Positions 8,101 to 11,075 of a stretch of DNA of 11,075 nucleotides are shown in pieces. The position numbers and the translations under genes are program-made. Source of the DNA: Micavibrio sp. (GTDB lineage: Bacteria; Pseudomonadota; Alphaproteobacteria; Micavibrionales; Micavibrionaceae). The notes beneath the pieces were generated by a model. It saw only the letters and a list, made by a program, of their open reading frames with translations. It did not search any database and was not told the origin of the DNA. The DNA is taken from contig JAPJRC010000067.1 in assembly GCA_030824805.1 (NCBI GenBank), forward strand, positions 1 through 11,075, in the 5' to 3' direction. The number at the start of each line of letters is the position of its first letter. The stretch's first letter is position 1.

Positions 8101-8564
8101 TTCTGATCAAGAAGGTAGAAAAGGTTTCGGCAAAATCCGGCAACAAATTCGCATTCCTGCAAATGTCCGATGCGACAGGCGTTTACGAAGTGATGATTTT
8201 TTCGGAGACGCTTTCCAAATCGCGATTGTTTTTAGAGCCGGGTAACGCGCTTCTGCTGACTTGTGATGCCGACATAAAGGACGAGCAGGTGAGATTGCTC
8301 GGGCAGATTATCGAGCCGCTGGATGAAAAGCTTGCGAGCAGGCTTGCCGAACTGAACGTTCATATCGATGCGGGAGCACCGATAAAAAAACTGCACGATC
8401 TTATGAAGATCGAGGGGCAGGGGAATGTGAAAGTCTCTGTCTTCGCACATATGGATGACGGGCAGATCGCCGAAATTGCCCTCAAGGGCCGTTGGATGCT
8501 TTCACCTGCCGCCATTGCCGCGATACGTTCTACGCCGGGCGTAATCAGAATAGCCGAACGCTAG
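5196..8564 (+). CDS. dnaE: DNA polymerase III alpha subunit
   Basis: This is the replicative DNA polymerase catalytic subunit, a 1122-residue C-family enzyme of usual length. Domains in order are an N-terminal PHP domain (about 5-250, beginning HLHVHSAYSLAEGA), palm/thumb/fingers (about 270-830, with GPGRGSGAGSVV at 338-349), a helix-hairpin-helix region (about 830-860), an internal clamp-binding motif QVSLF (890-894), an OB fold (about 965-1040) and a C-terminal tau-binding-like domain. Catalytic aspartates are D382 and D384 in PDFDVDF, with the third likely D536 in KFDFLGLKTL. In the PHP domain the usual TDH is TDT (residue 43 is Thr), so one metal ligand is missing and PHP nuclease activity is probably absent. 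Proofreading is then expected from a separate DnaQ. AAGG (5184-5187) precedes the ATG by 8 nt. Its TAG is shared within CTAG with the convergent gene. Confidence 0.97.
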   Translation: MDQPFIHLHVHSAYSLAEGAIRTKDLVKRCKLNNMPAVAVTDTNNLFGALEFALAAADEGVQPIIGAQISMEDGAQIVLLVQSQEGYLNLSRLVSDSYMNGAGGKDFVASYDEVVNCAAGLICLSGGPVSGVLDHKRLDFLHAAFGDRFYIELQRHGLVTEDQNEPSLLDFAYDRNVPIVATNDCYFSEPTMHEAHDALLCIAEGRYVTEADRRKVTKHHFFKSGDDMAKMFEDLPEAIINTSVIAKRCHFLLKSIKPILPPFETESGLAEPEELKRQAREGLQWRLDNYTAKGTDPKPYFDRLEFELTTIENMGFPGYFLIVSDFIKWAKDHDIPVGPGRGSGAGSVVAWALKITDLDPLQFNLLFERFLNPERVSMPDFDVDFCQDRRDEVIKYVQDRYGKDRVAQIITFGKLQARNTVRDVGRVLQMPYGQVDRLAKMIPNNPANPVTLQEALDADADLRAERDKDENSQKLISIALQLEGLYRHAGTHAAGVVISDRPLHELVPVYRDPRSEMPVTQFNMKYVEQAGLVKFDFLGLKTLTVVQKAVDLIEQVHGNKIDILQIPLDDTQSYEMISRGESTGVFQLESSGMKDTLRKMKPNRFEDIIALVALYRPGPMDNIPKYVSVKDGHEEADYLHPKLRPMLEETYGIMVYQEQVMQAAQILSGYTLGGADLLRRAMGKKIKSEMDAQQEMFVKGAKEFSDVPNEQAAMIFVQIEKFAGYGFNKSHAAAYALIAYQTAWLKANYPVEFMAASMTLDYGNTDKLAIFKQETQRMGIDLMPPDINKSGVMFRVEDAKIRYALAALKGVGHGAMEKIVQERDETGKFKDLKDFISRLDAKVMNKKSFEQLICAGAFDSIYPRRAQLYENMESLLRHVQTQADERSSGQVSLFGDAGGASELPPLKDAPEWDVLEKLRYEFDAVGFYLSAHPLDTKAEQMERMKIIPYSRLVDELDRRPSSRVQMAGILIKKVEKVSAKSGNKFAFLQMSDATGVYEVMIFSETLSKSRLFLEPGNALLLTCDADIKDEQVRLLGQIIEPLDEKLASRLAELNVHIDAGAPIKKLHDLMKIEGQGNVKVSVFAHMDDGQIAEIALKGRWMLSPAAIAAIRSTPGVIRIAER

Positions 8565-9421
8565 AAATTCAAGCCTGCGGTTATCATCGTGCGGCCAATC
8601 GGTGCGGGCATGTTTGATCCGCGAATTTCCTGTGTCAGATCTTTTTGATATTCCGCGCTAAGAGACAGGGCGCCTTTGCGGACCGACACACCGGCAACGG
8701 CGGAGAACTTGATGGGTTTTGTGCCCAGTTTGTCCGTCTCCAGATCGTAAATCCGCGTTGTGGCCGTAACGCCGCCATAGACCGATACGGCCGATTGCTG
8801 GTTGTCGATGGGGAAGCCCGGAAGGTTAGGGCGGAAATCGCTGTTGGTGCCAACATTCATCGATACAAAGACGCCGCCACCGAATGCGACCTTGTCCGTG
8901 CGCGCCTGTGCGAAGACCGGCACATCGAGATCGAACTTCACGTTTTCGAATTCGACTATAGTTGCATCCTGGTCCACGCGTGCGGAAGCGCCGAACACGA
9001 TGCGCGCGGAAGATGATGCTTCGGAGGTGCGGGCGTGGCCGCCATGGCTTGCCGCCACAAAATTCTGCCAGCCATCCAGAATGGCACCATTCGCGAGACC
9101 GGCGGTTGCATAAACACCGAGATTATGGGTTTCATGGCCAATCGTGGCGGTAATGTATCCCGTGTCGCGTGATTCACGTTTTTTATCAAATTGCGGTGTA
9201 AAGATGCCGGTCTCCACCGCGTAAACCATGCTTTTATTGTCGCGCACGCTGATGGTGGCGTATTTTTCGTCGCCACGCGCATCGCTCTGGCCGGGCTTTG
9301 TGTGGTTGTCCATTTTCGCGCCGATTGTCACACGCGGGCCGGTTTCTGCCTCGGCCACGTTGGGCCATACAGATAGCAGGCTGGTTGCAGCGACCATTTT
9401 CTGTTGAAACGTCAGGCCCAT
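8561..9421 (-). CDS. Putative outer-membrane beta-barrel protein, unknown function
   Basis: I do not recognise the family of this 286-residue protein. Residues 1-25 form a signal peptide (MGLTFQQKMVAATSLLSVWPNVAEA, probable cleavage AEA|ET). The mature chain is rich in Gly, Thr and alternating hydrophobic residues. Likely strands lie at about 178-189, 211-226, 237-248, 251-261 and 277-286, and the last residue is Phe (TAGLNF), as in BAM-inserted barrels. There are no cysteines. A His-bearing loop GHETHN (95-100) and AASHGGHARTSEASSS (123-138) may be surface loops. I chose the ATG at 9421 because AAAGGGGAG lies 5 nt before it. An upstream in-frame ATG at 9445 would add MAIQRGDH, putting the Shine-Dalgarno inside the gene and lengthening the signal peptide oddly. 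It converges on dnaE with shared stop bases. Export and barrel fold are inference. Confidence 0.75.
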   Translation of the reverse strand: MGLTFQQKMVAATSLLSVWPNVAEAETGPRVTIGAKMDNHTKPGQSDARGDEKYATISVRDNKSMVYAVETGIFTPQFDKKRESRDTGYITATIGHETHNLGVYATAGLANGAILDGWQNFVAASHGGHARTSEASSSARIVFGASARVDQDATIVEFENVKFDLDVPVFAQARTDKVAFGGGVFVSMNVGTNSDFRPNLPGFPIDNQQSAVSVYGGVTATTRIYDLETDKLGTKPIKFSAVAGVSVRKGALSLSAEYQKDLTQEIRGSNMPAPIGRTMITAGLNF

Positions 9422-9426
9422 ATGAT

Positions 9427-9435
9427 CTCCCCTTT
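9427..9435 (-). promoter_or_regulatory. Shine-Dalgarno deciding the beta-barrel gene start
   Basis: On the minus strand AAAGGGGAG ends 5 nt before the ATG at 9421. The ATG at 9445 has no comparable site, so 9421 is preferred. Confidence 0.7.
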
Positions 9436-9485
9436 GAATTGCCATAAGCTATGCACATAATGCAGTTCAGCCGCAATATTTTTCT

Positions 9486-9514
9486 ATAATACAAAAACGG
9501 CGGGGCTTTTTTAA
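9486..9514 (-). promoter_or_regulatory. Candidate sigma70-type promoter of the beta-barrel gene
   Basis: Reading the minus strand, TTAAAA (plus coordinates 9509-9514) is followed after exactly 17 nt by TATTAT (9486-9491). These match 4/6 and 5/6 of the TTGACA/TATAAT consensus. Transcription would start near 9479, giving a leader of about 58 nt before the ATG at 9421. It is the best-spaced pair in this gap on that strand, but this is a motif match only. Confidence 0.45.
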
Positions 9515-9527
9515 TGCTCGCCCGAAG

Positions 9528-9555
9528 AGAGAAAACCCTATTTTCTCTGTTTTTT
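9528..9555 (+). terminator. Intrinsic terminator, A/T-rich stem
   Basis: AGAGAAAA (9528-9535) pairs perfectly with TTTTCTCT (9541-9548) around a 5-nt loop, followed by G and six T (9550-9555). The T tract follows the stem only on the + strand, so it stops rightward transcription. The only rightward gene that could feed it is dnaE, 964 bp upstream, so its likely job is to shield rpsB from dnaE readthrough. The stem has only two G-C pairs, so efficiency may be modest. Confidence 0.6.
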
Positions 9556-9602
9556 ATTCACATATTAACTTTCGCTGCCGCAAGATATTTGTGCGTATTT
9601 CC

Positions 9603-9631
9603 TTGATTTTTGGCGCAGATCGGGGCATAAC
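9603..9631 (+). promoter_or_regulatory. Candidate rpsB promoter
   Basis: TTGATT (9603-9608, within CCTTGAT) and CATAAC (9626-9631) are separated by 17 nt and match 4/6 each of the sigma70 consensus. CTTGA at the -35 is common in alphaproteobacterial promoters. The upstream bases 9584-9602 are A/T-rich. Predicted start is about 9638-9639, giving a leader of about 115 nt to the rpsB ATG. Confidence 0.5.
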
Positions 9632-9638
9632 GCTGCCC

Positions 9639-9655
9639 AGAAGCATGTTGCTTCT
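9639..9655 (+). promoter_or_regulatory. 5'-terminal hairpin of the rpsB leader
   Basis: AGAAGCA (9639-9645) and TGCTTCT (9649-9655) form a perfect 7-bp stem with loop TGT. It falls at the predicted transcript start. There is no T tract, so it is not a terminator. A hairpin at the extreme 5' end is known to protect some bacterial mRNAs from 5'-dependent decay; that role here is inference. Confidence 0.45.
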
Positions 9656-9663
9656 AATTCACA

Positions 9664-9731
9664 GGTAAGTTCCTAAACCGGTGTTGATAGGCTAACCCCT
9701 TGAAAACCAAGGCTTACCGAGGAAAAACCGG
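9664..9731 (+). ncRNA. Structured rpsB mRNA leader (three-way junction, possible pseudoknot)
   Basis: Three nested helices can be drawn. P1 is GGTAAG (9664-9669) with CTTACC (9713-9718). P2 is CCTA plus AAC (9672-9678) with GTT (9683-9685) and TAGG (9688-9691), with GA bulged. P3 is CCTTG (9698-9702) with CAAGG (9708-9712), abutting P1 with no spacer, so the two could stack coaxially. The P2 loop CGGT, or CCGGT if one P2 pair opens (9678-9682), can pair with ACCGG (9727-9731) just upstream of the Shine-Dalgarno. In E. coli, S2 represses rpsB-tsf by binding the rpsB leader, so this is a candidate S2 autoregulatory element. Structure is from complementarity only; no covariation has been tested. 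Confidence 0.45.
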
Positions 9732-9738
9732 ATATAAA

Positions 9739-9744
9739 AAGGAG
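9739..9744 (+). promoter_or_regulatory. rpsB Shine-Dalgarno
   Basis: AAGGAG sits 10 nt before the ATG at 9755 and 16 nt before the next in-frame ATG at 9761. This favours the start MAMPQF. It is 8 nt downstream of the possible pseudoknot strand ACCGG, so leader folding could affect ribosome access. Confidence 0.8.
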
Positions 9745-9754
9745 AACCATATCC

Positions 9755-10552
9755 ATGGCTATGCCGCAATTTACTATGCGCCAACTTCTCGAAGCAGGCG
9801 TTCACTTTGGTCACCACACCCGCCGTTGGAACCCGCAAATGCGCCAATACATCTTCGGCGTGCGTAACGGCATCCACATTCTCGACCTGCAACAGACCGT
9901 TCCTCTTCTGAACACCTCGTTGAAAGCCCTGCGCGATATCGTCGCCGGCGGTGGCCGTGTACTGTTCGTTGGTACGAAGCGTCAGGCTGCCGAGAAAGTT
10001 GCCGAAGCAGCAAAACGTTCCGGCCAGTACTACGTCAATCACCGCTGGCTCGGCGGTATGATGACGAACTGGAAAACGATTTCCGTTTCCATCAACCGTC
10101 TCCGCGAAGTCGAGCAATTCCTTGCAAACCCGCAAGGCCTCACGAAAAAAGAACAGCTGATGATGAGCCGCGAGCGCGACAAGCTCGAACTCTCCCTCGG
10201 CGGTATCAAAGAAATGGGCGGCCAGCCAGACGCTCTGTTCATCATCGATGTTAACAAGGAAGACATCGCCGTTCAGGAAGCCAACAAACTGGGCATTCCG
10301 GTTTTCGCGATCCTCGACTCCAACTCTTCGCCAAAAGGCGTTGATTACCCGATCCCTGGCAACGACGACGCTCTGCGCGCGATCGAACTGTACTGCGACC
10401 TCGCAGCCGAAGCGATCCTCGATGGTATCCAGGCAGAACTCGGCCGTTCAGGTAAAGACGCAGGCTCCGCCGTTGACGTAAAAGTCAAACTGCCGGAAGC
10501 AAAAGACGCTGCTGCTGAAGAGCCGGCGAAAAAAGCGGCCAACGCTGGTTAA
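9755..10552 (+). CDS. rpsB: 30S ribosomal protein S2
   Basis: S2 is a late-assembling 30S subunit protein near the head-body junction that helps S1 bind. The 265 residues begin MAMPQFTMRQLLEAGVHFGH, the conserved S2 opening, followed by RRWNPQM, IHILDLQQT, RVLFVGTKRQA, RWLGGMMTNWKTI, ALFIIDVNKEDIAVQEA and SNSSPKGVDYPIPGNDDA, all S2 landmarks. The last ~30 residues form an Ala/Lys/Glu-rich tail, common in alphaproteobacterial S2 and variable in sequence. It has its own candidate promoter and structured leader, and is followed by tsf after 82 bp, the near-universal bacterial order. Confidence 0.98.
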   Translation: MAMPQFTMRQLLEAGVHFGHHTRRWNPQMRQYIFGVRNGIHILDLQQTVPLLNTSLKALRDIVAGGGRVLFVGTKRQAAEKVAEAAKRSGQYYVNHRWLGGMMTNWKTISVSINRLREVEQFLANPQGLTKKEQLMMSRERDKLELSLGGIKEMGGQPDALFIIDVNKEDIAVQEANKLGIPVFAILDSNSSPKGVDYPIPGNDDALRAIELYCDLAAEAILDGIQAELGRSGKDAGSAVDVKVKLPEAKDAAAEEPAKKAANAG

Positions 10553-10575
10553 TTGATCGCATAGATCTAAATTAT

Positions 10576-10607
10576 GCATCTCCGCTAACGCAAGCGGAGA
10601 TGCTTTT
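10576..10607 (+). terminator. Intrinsic terminator or attenuator between rpsB and tsf
   Basis: GCATCTCCGCT (10576-10586) and AGCGGAGATGC (10593-10603) form a perfect 11-bp stem with a 6-nt loop AACGCA, followed by four T (10604-10607). The stem is strong but the T tract short, suggesting partial termination. This would lower tsf relative to rpsB, or stabilise the rpsB mRNA 3' end. No convincing separate tsf promoter is seen, so some readthrough is expected. Confidence 0.65.
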
Positions 10608-10619
10608 CAAAGCAAGAGA

Positions 10620-10625
10620 TAAGGA
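10620..10625 (+). promoter_or_regulatory. tsf Shine-Dalgarno
   Basis: TAAGGA lies 9 nt before the ATG at 10635 and supports the start MAEITAQMVKQLRE. It is 12 nt beyond the T tract of the upstream hairpin. Confidence 0.7.
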
Positions 10626-10634
10626 TACAGAGAC

Positions 10635-11075
10635 ATGGCTGAGATCACAGCACAGATGGTTAAACAACTCCGCGAAACAACCGGCGCAGGCATGATGGAT
10701 GCCAAGAACGCGCTGACCGAAAACAACGGCGATATCGAAGCCGCTGTTGACTGGTTGCGCAAGAAAGGTCTTTCTAAGGCCGAAAAGAAATCCTCCCGCA
10801 CAGCGGCCGAAGGTCTGGTTGCGATTCAAACCAAAGGTACGACGGGGGTTGTTGTTGAATTGAACTCGGAAACGGACTTCGTTGCACGCAACGAAGAATT
10901 CCAGACGTTCGTTAAAGACGTAACGGCGAAAGCCGCCACGGTTGCTGACCGCGACGCGTTGCTCTCCGCAGATATGGGCGGCAAGCCCGTGTCCGAAAAC
11001 CTGACGGACAAAATCGCGAAAATCGGCGAGCACATGACGATCCGCCGTATGGAGAAGCAATCCGTGAAAGACGGT
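10635..11075 (+). CDS. tsf: Elongation factor Ts, N-terminal part (3' end outside window)
   Basis: EF-Ts is the guanine nucleotide exchange factor that regenerates EF-Tu-GTP in the cytoplasm. The window holds 147 codons without a stop; the family is around 300 residues. Residues 1-50 are the UBA-like EF-Tu-binding domain (ITAQMVKQLRETTGAGMMDAKNAL, then DIEAAVDWLRKKG). The core begins with LNSETDFVARNEEF, containing the TDFVAR motif (80-85), whose Asp-Phe pair (D81, F82) inserts near the EF-Tu magnesium site in the known complex. All key residues are intact. It lies downstream of rpsB with an intervening hairpin, as in most bacteria. Confidence 0.97.
   Translation, partial: MAEITAQMVKQLRETTGAGMMDAKNALTENNGDIEAAVDWLRKKGLSKAEKKSSRTAAEGLVAIQTKGTTGVVVELNSETDFVARNEEFQTFVKDVTAKAATVADRDALLSADMGGKPVSENLTDKIAKIGEHMTIRRMEKQSVKDG

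Noticed and set aside
9422..9445. Upstream ATG at 9445 as the start of the beta-barrel gene
   Set aside because: It would place the AAAGGGGAG Shine-Dalgarno inside the coding region and add a charged MAIQRGDH before the signal peptide.
9485..9555. Possible short sRNA on the + strand from TATAAT (9485-9490) to the terminator at 9528-9555
   Set aside because: TATAAT has no recognisable -35 element at 16-18 nt upstream, and the same bases are better explained as the -10 of the minus-strand promoter.
1..11075. CRISPR array, tRNA/rRNA genes, transposase or phage genes
   Set aside because: No regularly spaced direct repeats, no cloverleaf-like segments in the non-coding gaps, and no mobile-element proteins were seen on either strand.

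Overview
The window is a block of housekeeping genes from a Gram-negative bacterium, almost certainly an alphaproteobacterium. The main evidence is the gene order rnj - DUF1467 gene - (small secreted protein) - proS - lolC/lolF - lolD - dnaE, which I recognise as a recurrent alphaproteobacterial arrangement. DUF1467 is itself largely an alphaproteobacterial family, and the RNase J, DnaE, S2 and EF-Ts sequences are of alphaproteobacterial type. I cannot name the genus. No phage, transposon, CRISPR array, tRNA or rRNA is visible.

Region 1 (1-8564, + strand) reads as one tightly packed transcription unit. Its genes are the 3' half of RNase J (RNA decay and processing), a two-helix inner-membrane protein, an unrecognised secreted Pro/Lys-rich protein, prolyl-tRNA synthetase, the membrane and ATPase subunits of the lipoprotein exporter (LolC/LolF and LolD), and the replicative DNA polymerase alpha subunit. 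Junctions are 4-bp ATGA overlaps (rnj/DUF1467 and DUF1467/secreted protein), a 14-bp gap, a 2-bp gap, an 8-bp overlap (lolC/lolD) and a 63-bp gap holding a small palindrome. Translational coupling is therefore likely for much of the unit. The prolyl-tRNA synthetase is of the archaeal/eukaryote-like type rather than the short type usual in alphaproteobacteria, although it sits in the normal proS position.

Region 2 (8561-9421, - strand) is one gene for a signal-peptide protein that looks like an outer-membrane beta-barrel. It converges on dnaE so tightly that both stop codons lie in the same CTAG. The gene has its own candidate promoter upstream.

Region 3 (9422-9754) is a non-coding stretch. 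It holds the barrel gene's ribosome site and promoter, an intrinsic terminator facing right, a sigma70-like promoter for rpsB, and a leader of about 115 nt. That leader folds on paper into a 5' hairpin and then a three-way junction with a possible pseudoknot next to the rpsB Shine-Dalgarno.

Region 4 (9755-11075, + strand) is the classic rpsB-tsf pair (ribosomal protein S2 and elongation factor Ts). A strong 11-bp hairpin followed by four T lies between the two genes; tsf runs off the end of the window.

The points most worth following up are the structured rpsB leader, the in-place archaeal-type ProRS with a reduced C-terminal zinc domain, and the unassigned beta-barrel gene whose transcript overlaps the dnaE end.
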